Positions 12,178 to 23,503 of a stretch of 64,000 nt of DNA are shown here, piece by piece. A program made the translations under genes and the position numbers. The notes under the pieces are model-generated. The model was not told the DNA's origin. It saw only the letters and a program-made list of their open reading frames with translations, and did no database searches. Position 1 is the stretch's first letter; every line of letters starts with the position of its first letter. Where the stretch lies: contig JAJQJQ010000031.1 of NCBI GenBank assembly GCA_028622995.1, positions 2,542,001 to 2,606,000 on the forward strand, in the 5' to 3' direction. The stretch is from Panagrolaimus kolymaensis. Its lineage: Eukaryota; Nematoda; Chromadorea; Rhabditida; Panagrolaimidae.

Positions 12178-13019
12178 TTTTATAAAATTATGAAATAGCA
12201 AAAATTGTTAGTCACTCACAGATAGTTGGAATCAATAAATAGTAAAACACTAGTGAAAAGAAAATTGTTTTGGCTGTTTTTTTCTTCCTTGGAATGTTTT
12301 GCAAAGAGACCAAGAAGATGCCCTGGAACACTAATAATGTCAATGCCAATAAAAACTTGATTAAAGCTTGATTCGGCTTCAATCAAAGAGATAATGTGTG
12401 AACAAAAGGCCTAATTTATCAGACAGACTTATTTATAAATATATACATAGAAATATATTGTTGCTAAGTCGATCTTTTTTTTACCAATGTTTTACTTAAC
12501 AGTAAGATTTACATTTTTACAAACAATATTCAATCCTGTTCAATTCTCTTTTTAACTCCAGGCCCAAAAAGCTTTATCAGACGATAGTTTATTCTATTTG
12601 AAAGTGCTTTTATTAAGAATTACATATTAAAAAATACACCATTTAAGATCATAGCCATTAAATTTCAATCAAATTTTCTTCTAACCCGCAAAAGGTGACT
12701 CCTCCTCTCTTTTTGAAAGAAAAGAACCACCATTTGGAGTTTTTTGTTTCATTCATGAAAAAATAAAAATTGGAAAACCCTCCCATAAATTTGTTGTCAA
12801 CGCACATTTTTGTTGGTTTCAAATGCCTTAGAAAGGAAAATAAAAAATAATAATCACTGTCATTTAAATTTTTCTCTGCTTTCCAAATTTAAAACCTTTT
12901 TTTTAACGATTTTTCCTTTTTTTGTTATTATTTGATTTTTGGCCCCCATAAAAGCTTCCACATAATGGAAGAATCTCTAAAAAGCGAGAAGTAATCTAAT
13001 AATGAACTCCAAAGCTGGA
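12178..13019. repeat. Intergenic region with direct repeat copy 1 (~12685-12935)
   Basis: The F-box gene promoter is followed by sequence whose 12685-12935 part is similar to about 16688-16945 in the same orientation. Shared landmarks in order are a GAAAGAAAAGAACC block, an ATTTAAATTTTTCTCTG block, and AAATTTAAAACC followed by a T-run. No ORF is conserved between the copies. Confidence 0.65.
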
Positions 13020-13605
13020 AAAAGGCGCAAATTTGGCGAAGTGCTTTTAACTTATAAATAAATATAATGAAAGTTTTTTCGCCAAATCTTGAATTTCATA
13101 ATTTATAAAGAATATTTTGTAAATCATTTTTATTATTTTATAAAATTTTTTAATCTAATACAAAACTTTCTAGATTTTCTGCCAAACCTCAAAAAACCTC
13201 TCTTGAATTATGAGTAACAGAATTTATATGCCCAAGAAACTTACTGAAGAAGATTTAAATTCTCCAGCATATGCGAATATTAAAAATGTTTGGAAAGAAT
13301 GTGAAAAGAAGAAGCTCGAAGAACAGAAATCAAAACAAGGAAAACCATAATTTAAAGCGAAAAATGAAGCCAAACTGTTACATTCATCACTGATTTTAAT
13401 CCATTCTTTTTTATTGTTTTATATGTTTTTGTTTTGAAGCTTTAAGTCTTTTTATGTATTGATGTATACAGAATAAACTCTGATATTCTTAAAAAGATTT
13501 GACAAATGTTTTTGCTTGTTTGTTCACCAGCTTGCCATCCTCATACTTTCCTTCATTATATTATTATAGTATCTTTTATTTTGTTGGGTGTTATTGATAA
13601 CAATG
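13020..13605 (+). repeat. Duplicated microprotein locus, copy B
   Basis: Second copy of the segment at 10196-10785. It has the same inverted pair, ATTTGGCGAA (13031-13040) and TTCGCCAAAT (13078-13087), the same ORF, and AATAAA at 13472. The copies are separated by the F-box-like gene on the other strand. Confidence 0.8.
13210..13350 (+). CDS. Microprotein, copy B (46 aa)
   Basis: The ORF begins MSNRIYMPKKLTEEDL and ends at TAA 13348-13350. From the internal MPKKL it aligns without gaps to copy A for about 35 residues, with mostly mild changes such as Ser/Thr, Ala/Ser and Ile/Phe. The C-terminal ends differ. It is Lys/Glu-rich, without a signal peptide or membrane segment. No family is recognised. 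Confidence 0.52.
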   Translation: MSNRIYMPKKLTEEDLNSPAYANIKNVWKECEKKKLEEQKSKQGKP

Positions 13606-13790
13606 AAGTTTATTGTTCAGAAAGTAGAGATATTCATTTGCTTGAAGAAGAAAATCGCAATTTACAAAAAATAAGCGAACCGTGTGAAGTGTTTTCTTTC
13701 ATGTAGGATGATAAACTTTCTCGGATGCAAAGGGAAAAGTTTAATTTATTCAAATTAAATGATTAAGATGGATTCGCAGAGGAAATTTTC

Positions 13791-14357
13791 GATTTTGAAA
13801 AAAAAATTTTTATCTAATAATTCGATAAAAAAATTGGATGGACAATCCAAGAAAAATGGTCACAAAGCTCAGAAAATTTTTCTTTGCCCCTGTAAAAAAT
13901 TCATATTTCAGAAATAAATTCATAATAAACTAGAGAAATGATTAGAAAACTAGCCTATTTTTTAAGTATTAAATCATGGGGAGTCGAATCATATGCCTGC
14001 CAGAAGTATGGGGTATCATTGGAGCTTTCAAAATTTTTCTTCAAAATAACAGGGGTTTTTTACAAAGAAAAGGTCAAGAAAATAATTGAAATGGGATACC
14101 ATACGGGAATATTTTCAAAAATCGGGTTAGACTAGACACATATTTGTGCCCATGTGGTTCGACTCCCCATGATTAATACCTAAAAAATAGGCTAGATTTA
14201 TAACCATTTCCCTAATTTATTATGAATTTATTTTGAAAACATGAATTTTTCGCCAGGGGCCAAGAAAAATTTTCTGAGCTTCGTGGCGATTTTCCTTTGG
14301 TTGTCCATTCGATTTTAGATCAAATTATTAGATAAAAAATTTTTCTCTAACGAAATC
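13791..14357. mobile_element. Foldback (long inverted repeat) element
   Basis: The left arm (about 13791-14000) is mirrored as reverse complement by the right arm (about 14148-14357). Matching landmarks include TTTTTATCTAATAATT at the tip, GAAAATTTTTC, AAATTCATAATAAA, CTAGCCTATTTTTTA, and CATGGGGAGTCGAA near the inner end. The two arms differ by many point changes, so it is not recent. The central ~150 bp is partly self-complementary too. It fits a non-autonomous foldback or MITE-like transposon. The 65-codon reading frame at 13938-14135 lies within it and is not a gene. Confidence 0.75.
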
Positions 14358-14519
14358 ACAAGTATAATATTCTCGGAGCCTTAAAACAAATATATTTACT
14401 TTTTTGTGTCAATCTTTTGTGTGTTAAATATCCATTCACATTTTACTGCACCTTTAGTGATGTCAGTGATCCATGAGCAATAATGACACACGGGTACATG
14501 AAAGTCTAAAACTTGGTTT

Positions 14520-15324
14520 TTAGTTTTTAATTAGGAAAATTTGATTTGCAATAAAAAAGTTACCAAAAGGCGCTGTTTTATGCTTAGAAGAGATAACACC
14601 CAACTGATAAAATTTGTCATTTTCAAAAATGCCCAAAGGACCACCCGAGTCCCCAACCCCAATACTAGGAGTAATTCCTTCAGTACAATAGCAGAAAGGG
14701 TTGCATGGACATTCAGAAAGGCTCATTACATTGACATCGGCTTCTCGAAATAGACCATCGAGCATGTCTGGGTTGGCTAAAACGAATATTATCGAAATTA
14801 TAACTTTTTTTTATTATTACCATGGTAATTTCCATAGCCTAATATCTTTGCTTTTTTGATTATATTCCTAAGATCATCAAAAGCTAGGGACACAAATTCA
14901 TCGAAAATATTTTTAGAGGCTTCAAGAATTGCGATATCTTGAAGTTCAGAGGCATAAACAACCCAATCAGTTTCTGGACCGATTTCAAAGTCGGTATATT
15001 GTCTAAAAAAGAAACACACAAACTTGAAAAAAGTAAATAATTTTAAGAAAACTTTTTATTTTCTGGATTCATTGTACAATGTCTCGAAGTTAAAACATAT
15101 TTTTCACCAATAACCGTTGCAGTACATATTTCCTTCTTACCAACATCATTCTTAAAAGACATAGGAAGAATAGTAAAATCGTAAGCCGCCGGGTCGGTAA
15201 TTGTTCCGTCAATTATGAAACGGTTTTTAACGATTTTGGATGATGAGGAACATGGACACATATAGCACTCAGCCACGCAAAACAAATTGAAGAGAATGCA
15301 AATTGCCCAAATAAATTCTAACAT
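14520..15324 (-). CDS. Trypsin-like serine protease (S1), secreted
   Basis: Exons 15324-15053, 15002-14821 and 14776-14520 give 236 aa. Residues 1-19 are a signal peptide, followed by a short Cys-rich pro-segment (CPCSSSSK). The triad is complete: His82 in TSRHC, Asp113 in QDIAIL, and the serine in GDSGGPL at about residue 195. It is divergent: the mature start is NRFIIDG rather than IVGG, and a Cys cluster (ECPCNPFCYC) precedes the active serine. Known: S1 proteases cleave peptides extracellularly, in digestion or cuticle and immune cascades. The intact triad suggests an active enzyme; the substrate is unknown. Confidence 0.85.
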
Positions 15325-15412
15325 GATTATAACCTAAAAATGCTAAAATTCAAATTTGTATCTATCAAAAAAACAAATTTAAAGATTTCGAATTTTTAGC
15401 TTTTTACGAATT

Positions 15413-15667
15413 TAGGGATGGCTGAAGTCCTAATATTTTGGTTAGGCCCGGATCGGCTTTTGTTTTTGACAAAGCTCGTGCGCGTTAATACCCCATTTTT
15501 CAACCCAGCCGGGGCCGGACCTTCAAATCTTTTTTGCCTTGCTACCTACCCCTTTGCTTTTTTAAATATTATTTAAATATAATTTCTCGTCTTGGGCGTA
15601 AAAAATAAGCCCGTAGGGGGTGGGGCAACTGTCTTTTTTAAGCATACCAGGCCTGATGCCATCTCTA
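15413..15667. mobile_element. Possible short inverted-repeat transposon
   Basis: The segment starts TAGGGATGGC and ends GCCATCTCTA, a near-perfect inverted match. It is noticeably richer in G and C than its surroundings, with GGCCCGGATC and GCCGGGGCCGG inside. The flanking 8-mers (TACGAATT left, CATGAATT right) are only partly alike, so a target-site duplication is not proven. Confidence 0.4.
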
Positions 15668-16687
15668 CATGAATTTTATCAAGTTTATTTATTGTGAAAA
15701 GTGTTATAAAACACATTTATATCACGCGTTTGTTAATATTATCTTAAATTTAGAATTCTAAACCATTTTTTTGGAGTCAGTGTGAAATGGATGGTATTCA
15801 GGAATGCTCGATCTGCCTTTTTGTTTATTCAAATTCCAATCTTTGGGCATTAAAAAAAGCGTCAAAAATCCGAACATCCAAACATATCAAAAATGTTCGT
15901 CAAAATTGATCGAAAATTTCGAACATCTAACTCCAAGTCCCCTTAGTTGTTTTTAGGCCAAGATCCCTTGCGACCAAAAAGCAAAATCACAATACTGCTT
16001 ATAGCTTTAGTAAAATTAGAATCATCTACAAAAGCAATAAATTGTCCAGTTTTTATATGAAAAAATAAAGTGGTTTTAATAAAACTGCACAATATTTACA
16101 CTGCATATGCGTTTCAAAATTAAATATTATTTTAAAAGCTTTTTGCAAAAAAGAAAAATTATTTAAAAGCTTTTAGTGTTTATGCTGTATTATTCTGTAA
16201 CAATTAATTTTCTTTTATTTATACTTGCATAAATTATTAAAGCTTATGTTTGGATTTATTTGTTAAAAATTTTAAAATTTCAATGAAAATATTAAAATAA
16301 ATAAAAACGTTCAAAAATTTTTTAAAGTGTATTTTTTTAGTTTATGAAAAAGTCTTGTTTGAAAGCGAAAAAACATAAAAATGACCTTTTATAGCAATTA
16401 ACAGGATTTTATTAATTATTTCGAAAGCAAAAATTTATAAGACTGATCTTAAATACATACAAAGTTTTACTTCTTTATATCAAAAAGCAATTATAATTTA
16501 AAGGCTTGTTATTCTTTCTTATACTTACATCTTTTTTACTGGAATAATTTGAACGGCTTTTTGTGTACTTTGCAAAATTACTTTTTGATAAACTACTACC
16601 ATGCCTAGACACAATACTGATAGTAACAAAAGAAAAAAATTTTATGGTTTTAACTTTTTTCGAATTTAAATTAAATTAAAATTTTCT

Positions 16688-16945
16688 CAGCCATCAAAAG
16701 TGGCCGCCCCGCCTATTTGTCTGAAAGAAAGAAAAGAACCGCCATTTTGAGCCTTTTTTTTATTTCTTCCATGAATAAATGGTAAAACCTCTCATATAAA
16801 TTTTTTGTCTTCGTGCATTTTTCATGATTTCATATTCCTTAGAAAGAAAGAAAAATGAAAAATAATAATTATTATCATTTAAATTTTTCTCTGTTTTCTA
16901 AATTTAAAACCTTTTTTAACGCTTTTTTCTTTTTTTATAATTTTA
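16688..16945. repeat. Direct repeat copy 2
   Basis: Similar in the same orientation to about 12685-12935, including a GAAAGAAAAGAACC block and an ATTTAAATTTTTCTCTG block. It lies ~700 bp upstream of the FGF start. It could be an old dispersed repeat or duplicated upstream DNA. Confidence 0.6.
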
Positions 16946-17654
16946 ATTTTTTTTTCTTGAAAAAATCATAAATCTTAACAAAATTTATGACTGATTTTTT
17001 ATTTTTCGTAGAAGATATTCTTTTCAATCGCTTGCCGCTTTTGTTGTTGCATTTTTTATTCTTCATTATTTTTTACTCTCTCCACAGGAGGGTCAAAAGA
17101 GTTAAATGTTATTTATTGACCTTTTTTATTTTAACAAAACAAAAAGTATTTTTAAATAACCCAAATTTTTATTTTATATTTTGACTCATTTAATTTTTTT
17201 GTTTGTTTCAAGAAAATTTGCTAAGAAAATAGGAAAAAGCTTTTTGACCACATCATATTTTTAAAGCTTATAGCTTTCTTTTTTAGAGACACATCAAGAT
17301 CACCCATCTCAATTGCGCACTTTTTTTATTTTTAAGTGCAAATATCAAAACTTCAAGAAGTAGCGAATCGAAACTGTTGCTTGGTTGGCTGATTGCTACT
17401 TTACACTTTTCTTTCTTGTTTTGTGGTTTGCTTTCTTGCATCAATAAAGTTAATTTTTTTTATTGTCGCTGCTGATGATTAACTTGGCAATAAAAAAGTG
17501 TCATGTAATGATTAAAGTTTTTTTTATTAATTAAGTAATGCCAAAAATTTTGAATAATGCATTACAGATTAGGAATTTTCAAAAAATGTTAGTTTTTTCA
17601 ACCTTAAAATCGATTTTAATTATTTCCTAACTATTGAATATTTTTTTCAGATGT

Positions 17655-18922
17655 ATGTTTGCCTTTCTCTCGCTGATTTTATTATTAGAGTTGGTTATGG
17701 CACCTGAGATTCAACAGGAAGAAGATATTTATCATTATCGACCTTCATTTGGTTTAACATCGAATGGAAAGCCAATTTTAAAAGAGCTTTCAATTATTCC
17801 AACTTCGAATATAAATATTAAATTAATGGATAAAACCCAAATTGATAATGACGAAGAACCAAATCCTGAAAAAGTTGGAACAGTAGTTTGGCAACTTTTT
17901 AACCATTGTGGAAAAGGGTTCCTTCAAATTGATTCTACTGTAAATGCTCGAGGCACGACTTCTTCTCTTTGCAATAGTAAGTTTTTTCTTCAAACCTCTA
18001 AAACTTTTTTTTCTTTTTCCATAATTGCTTGTTACTCAAAAAAAATTTAGAGAAAAACTGTTATTATTTTTTTTCTTAACTTTTTGTCCTGTTTTTTTTT
18101 CTTTGATTCAACACGCTTTTATTATATTTATTTTTTATTGCTTTTTTTTGTTCGAACAATGAAACAACAAAAAAAAATTCAATCGTTATTTTTTCCCTCA
18201 TTTTTTTAAACCATTTTTTTAATTCATTTTGTAGTAAATTTTATTGTGCGCATTGAAGGCGCCGGCTCTGTGGTTCTTCGGCATGCGTTAACCAAAAAAT
18301 ATGTCTGCTTTAATCGAAGGAAACGAATTACAATGAAGGTGAGTTTCAATTCAAAATGAATATTGTTTTTTTTTTTCCAAAAAGAATATATGCTTTTTTG
18401 ATTTGATGGCGCGTCTTTCAAGGACACTATTGTAACTAACGGTTTATTTTTTTGTCGGAAAAAACAAAACTAAAAAATACCAAAGTTTATTTTTTTGTTT
18501 TAAAATTATTTGAGTTATTTTTTTAGAAGGATAAAAACGACATTAAATGCCATTTTATTGAACGGGTCAATTCAGCTGGGTATACTATGTTGGAATCCAC
18601 ATGGTGGCCCAGACTTTATTTGGGTTTTAATCATAAAGGACGATTTCAAGATCCATCTCAATTTCGTCGAAAATATCGATGCTTTTTATTTACAAAATTA
18701 GAAAGATTTGCATCCGCAAAAGAATTGAGGCATTGCACAACCAAAAAACATGCTCGAAATGAAATAGTTCGAAGAAATCGCGATGAGCAAGGCGCAGTTG
18801 CAGCTGCGGCATCAAGTTCCATAACTGGAATGATTCATCATGAATCTAATGACAAATTTCAATTAGAACGATTTCTGTTTCAACATGCAAGAAAATCACT
18901 TTTAAGCCAAGTAGAAGTTTAA
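17655..18922 (+). CDS. egl-17: Secreted fibroblast growth factor, EGL-17-like
   Basis: Exons 17655-17976, 18235-18338 and 18527-18922 give 273 aa. The start is the ATG just after a TTTTTTTCAG acceptor at 17649-17650; residues 1-16 form a signal peptide. The FGF beta-trefoil runs about 78-203: LFNHCGKGFLQI, VVLRHALTKKYVCFNRR, ESTWWPRLYLGFNHKGRF and YRCFLFTKLER are family blocks. A ~70-residue basic tail follows, with KKHAR, an Ala run and a Gln/Arg-rich end. Known: nematodes have two FGF types, EGL-17 and LET-756, signalling through EGL-15; the secretion signal and modest size favour the EGL-17 type. If the acceptor belongs to a cis intron, a further upstream exon could exist. Confidence 0.82.
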
Positions 18923-19403
18923 TAAAAGTTTTAAAAAGAAAAAAAAAGTAATGTTATTGTATTTTTATGGGTTTTTTTCTTTAAATTATTTTTTTTCTTT
19001 TTTTCTTTCAAAATTTATGTATTATTTCTTTTAATTATCGCTCAAAAATGTGGAAAGAAAAAATAATATTCATTTATTGTTTTGTACATTTTTTCTTGTT
19101 TTTGGTTTTCAAAAAAAGAAAAATTAAGTAAATTATTATTATTTTTATTTTGGTGCCATTATTTAATCCAATCATGTCGTCGTCGGAATTTAAATATACA
19201 TGCATGAATCGGAAAAAATAGCGGAAGAAAGAAATATAATCTTTTATTACGGAGACATACTTTTCATACATAGAGAAAAAAAACTTGAATAAAAGAATTT
19301 TAATTACAGAAAATATAGAAATTTTCAAATTTGGCAGTGGAGAAACAAAAAAAATTTAAATATTTCATAGAAAATTAATTTCTAAAATTAGTTATTTAAT
19401 TAA
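18923..19403. other. Convergent 3' intergenic region
   Basis: 480 bp between the 3' ends of the FGF and channel-like genes. T- and A-rich; no coding signal. Confidence 0.5.
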
Positions 19404-20835
19404 TTATTCGTTATCATAAACACTAATTTCATCTTCTTCAATGGCATCTTCATCCTCTTCAGCAATAATTCGATTGTTTTTGTTGTTGTTGCTTGCATGG
19501 TTGTTGGTTTCATTTTTATCTTCTTCGCCGCTGCTATCCAATAAACGTGAAACATGACCAAATTGATTGGAGAAACCAATTTCAAATGATTGTAAATTTA
19601 TTTCTATTGTTCGTTGAATTGAATGAAAACATGTATGAAATGCAGATATTCCAATTATAGCAATAACATATAAAAGAATTCGAGGCACTCGTCCGTCTTC
19701 TTCGCCGATGGAAGTTGCCGCCAAAAATACAGAAAAAATTGCTTCAAAGAAAGGCTAAAAAAATTTATGTCTTTTCTTCTTTTTTCGTTGCTTTTTTGAT
19801 GATATTTAAATAAACAAAAGAAGCTGTTTTTTCCTTTGGTTTCAATGGTCAAAAAGAATATAAAGCTTTTTGTTTCAGAAAATTGAAAGAAACATAAAAA
19901 AATATCACTTTTCGAAAAATTTTTTCCTCACAAAAAAAGAAAGAAACGGGGGTTTTCAAAAATGATTATTGGAAAAAAAGAGGCATATTCCAATAAAACG
20001 AATAAAAACGGAAATTACAAAACCATTCCATTTTTTTCTCTTTTGTTCAAATTAAAAAAATATTCATGGATGCGGAACTGATTTTTATTTCCTTACCGTG
20101 TCATCGGATGATTGTTCAATAATATCATATAAAACTGCAACAATAAATACGCATGCACCAGCAAAAACAAAAATATTTTGATTTTCCCAAAATGACGAAG
20201 CAGCTTTAACACATTGATTTAAATATAAAAGTGAAAGGGGAATTCCGAAAAATGAATAAAATATTGAAAATAATTTAGCTTCCCACGAGAGATCATCGGT
20301 ATCTATTCCGCCTAAAAATTAAAACAAATTTCAGAAAAATAATTTGAGTTTGAAGCGAAAAAATTTACCTATGGTTGTAATAAGCAAAAATGAGTGATGA
20401 AAAGCATCAGAAAATGTTTTAATTGGTTGCGGGACTTCATCAATTTCTTTTGATTTTGCTAATGATCGTTCATAAGAGTCTAATTTTTGATTGGCCAATA
20501 ACGCCCATTGAGATTCTTAAAATTAAATGTATGTTTTAATTTCTCACCAAAAAACTTTTCTGTGGTTTTACCTGATCGCCCTAAAGATTCAGCCCATAAA
20601 ATATTTAAAAGTTCTGATCGTTCGAAATCTAATTTTTCTTGCTTTTCTGTGTCTAACTAAAATTTAAAAAAAGCTAAAGGATTTTATTTTTTCTTAATTT
20701 TAAAAACCTAACCTTTGGGACACTAGCACTTGGTAATATTCGAAAAATGGTTGCCCCAATTAACAAATATATAAAAATAACAATTAAATAAAATACAGTT
20801 CGCCGAAAGGCTAATTCAGTTCGAGGTAACACCAT
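19404..20835 (-). CDS. Two-pore-domain potassium-channel-like protein, non-canonical filters
   Basis: Exons 20835-20713, 20656-20572, 20515-20369, 20311-20097 and 19754-19404 join in phase to 306 aa. The layout matches K2P channels: TM1 (about 10-31), an extracellular cap segment, pore helix 1 (FSDAFHHSFLLITTIG), TM2 containing IFYSFFGIPL (a strong K2P block), TM3 (about 166-184), pore helix 2 (PFFEAIFSVFLAATSIG) and TM4. The selectivity filters are altered: pore 1 reads TTIGGID where TTIGYGD is expected, and pore 2 reads TSIGEED where TIGFGD is expected. The second filter glycine is missing in both. The tail is acidic (EEDEDAIEEDE). It may be non-conducting, a regulatory subunit, or have altered selectivity. 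Introns are intact and there is no stop, so a pseudogene is unlikely. Confidence 0.78.
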
Positions 20836-22748
20836 TGATTTGTTTTTGTTCGTAAGTTTTTTTTTTGCAACCAACCCCTCTAATTTTTTCACAAACACAA
20901 AAAATAGAGAAACAGCTAATCTCTCAAATAATAAAAAAGTTTGCTGTTTGTTTCACCTTGAATCGATTCAACAATATTTTTTTTTCCTTTGCTTCTTCTG
21001 ATCCGATCCATTACATAATAAATGTGAGCCGACGCACCTCACCGACGACACCTGCCACATTTTTTCTTTTATTTTGTTTCCTTTTAACTTTTTCATTTTT
21101 TACGTAATATTTTTTTCATTAAAAAAAGTTCCAAGCAAGCTTTTTTTTAGTTTTGTTCTTTAATGTCAGTTAAAATATATGTGTGTGTATCTAATAATTT
21201 TTTTATTCTTTTGCAAAAAAAAATGAGGAAACAAGGGATCGTTAATATCGCTTTCTTTCTTTTTCTTTTTTTATCCCGTCTCTCTTTGAAACATAAAACT
21301 AACTTACTTACGTCAAGCGGCCAAAAGAAAAAAAAGTTGAACTTTCATAAAACAATAAAACAATGAAATAAATTAAATAATAAATAAAATAAACAAAAAA
21401 TGGTAGTCGAAGAGAAAACTAAAACAGAGACAATTTCAATGTTTGAAATATTAATAATGAAAGCGTAGTTCCATTGTTGTCTGAAACAAATAATAAAGTT
21501 GTTATTTATTCAAGTAAAGAGAATTCCATAAGTAAAATTTAAAAATGCAAGAATGAACGATGCTCACCGACAACAAAGCCACCTTAGGTAGAAAAATGAC
21601 TAACATGTCTATTTTTTTTGCCTTTGTCGTCTGCTTTTTTAACTAATTCTCTATGTAAAAAGGGCTTTTCTTTTATTTTTATCATTTTTCTGGATAAGTA
21701 AAAAAAGAAACAAGATTTTATGTATATTATGTATATTATAGTTATTTATAATAAATAAATATATTTATTTGATGCCTTTCTTTTTCTTGATATCAGCACC
21801 ATCTTTTTTCATTTTTGGATGGCTATTCCTGAAAATGACAAGAGTTGCTTTTGACAGGCGTGAATGTGTATTATACGTATTTTCTCGACATATGTATGTA
21901 TTATAAACCAAGTTTTTTTTTTAAGGAAAAAAACTATCATTGCTTCATTTTACAATTTTATTTTTCCAAGGTTTTGATAAAAAATATTTATAAAAAAATT
22001 TCACTATCAAAAATTCTTTGACCTTTTCTTTTTGAGTAAAAAAAATATGGCTTCCATTGTCGTCTCACTGATAACTCACTCGCCTACACAAAATTTTTTG
22101 CAACCATAAAAATTAAGTTGTTTTAAGTTTGTCAACCAAAAAAAAAACATAAAAAATTTGCAAAAAATGATGGATGAATTTTGTCCTCTTTCATCTCTTC
22201 TTCTTCTCTTTCGAAAAATATACATATCCCATTGAATCTTTTTAAATTTCTTTTCTCCCAACGGAAATATTGCGGCTTATTATTTCCTTTCTTCCCAAAA
22301 CAAAAGTGACATCGTTCTCTCAAAAATAAAAATAAGGGCCACGAAAAAAAAACTTTGAGTGAGCCCGTTTGGGAGCACTTACTTGCTTTTTAAGCTATGC
22401 GCACGCATATTTTATGAGTGTTATTGGCAGTAGCGGAAGCTATTGTGAAGAAAATGCGGCGCTAAAAAGCGATGGGATTGCAAAGCGACACTTTTCATTG
22501 TTTGCATAAATAAAAATAAAAATATGAAAGTTTTTTTTATTTACTTGACAAAATTTAGAAACAAATTTTTTTTGAGTTTTTTGATGCTTTGTTTTTGTGT
22601 TCAAAAAATAAGGTCGTGTTGGCAAACTTTGTGTTTTGTCGCGTCTGAATTTATTATGGATTGCATTTATTTTTTTCTTAACCTCGTGATTTTCAGATAT
22701 TTTTGATGGCTTCAAAATCCCAATTATTCCGTTAAAATTTAATAAAAA
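20836..22748. other. Divergent promoter region, no gene seen
   Basis: 1.9 kb between two divergently transcribed genes. Mostly A/T runs with a few GC-richer patches (21000-21060 and 22350-22450). An alternative in-frame ATG for the channel gene lies at 20898. No supported exon or RNA gene. Confidence 0.5.
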
Positions 22749-23503
22749 ATGTTATATGCTGAAGACGATTATGATCTTTATTTAGCCCCTCGAGTTGCAG
22801 AATATTCTCCACTTAAAGGTGGCACTTCTAGGCATCTCATGGTTAATGGCACTCCAGATCGGTAAAAAATTTTCAAAGTCTCAAGTTCTTATTACAAATT
22901 TTACTTTTCCAGTATGGCAATAAAAGTAAAGTGCAGCAATAATGAATGCTATCGAGTTTCTCCAGTTTATACATGCTTGGAACCAGGTTGTTCGCAAAGG
23001 CTCCAGGTAAGTCTCATATTTTAATTTCTGATACACACAAAATAACCAAATCAATTATTTTGATATAAAATTTCCTTTTTTATTTATAAAACAAATTCAA
23101 ATTTTTTTAGGTTATTCGCGATCCTGGAAAAGCAAAAGTTGATAAACTAATAATTTTATATAAAAAGACAAATTGTAAAAATGCCGTTGAAGCTTTTATA
23201 AATCCCCATGAAGAAGGTAATGAAGTTAAAAAAGCTTTGATTGCTTTAGTTTCCATCAAACATCGTGGAGTTCATCAACCAGCCACACCCAAAAATGAAA
23301 ATGGTAGTACTGAACCTTCAAATGAAACTGCCGCTGCAAATGACGATGATAAAGCCGTCGATGGTAATATACAAGGAGTGCCTCGACTTCAAATTTCAAA
23401 TGGAGAAGTCAAACGCACGACCAAAGTTAAAATTAAAGATAAAAAGAAGGATGATAGAAAAATCCAGGATATAATAAAAAAGAATTTGCATATCAAAAAA
23501 TGA
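22749..23503 (+). CDS. Orphan Cys- and Lys-rich protein
   Basis: Exons 22749-22861, 22913-23006 and 23111-23503 give 199 aa, all in phase with good GTAA...TTAG/CCAG sites. I do not recognise the family. Residues ~38-75 contain KVKCSNNEC, YTCLEPGC and later a single NC, a spacing that could bind zinc. Residues 70-115 look like a folded core (VDKLIILYKK, VKKALIALVSIKHRG). The C-terminal half is Asn/Asp/Glu-rich, then strongly basic (KVKIKDKKKDD), suggesting a nuclear or nucleic-acid-associated protein by composition only. No signal peptide. Confidence 0.7.

Larger units (their letters stand above)
15325..17654. other. Intergenic region with repeats
   Basis: 2.3 kb between the protease and the FGF gene. 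It holds a possible small inverted-repeat element (15413-15667), a direct repeat (about 16688-16945) shared with 12685-12935, and otherwise AT-rich sequence. The 65-codon frame at 16987-17184 is low-complexity and unsupported. Confidence 0.5.

Noticed and set aside
13938..14135. 65-codon ORF
   Set aside because: It lies within the foldback element and spans its arm and centre; no homology or splice support.
14160..14180. GGTTCGACTCC resembling a tRNA B box
   Set aside because: There is no A box or cloverleaf around it; it is the inner end of the foldback arm.
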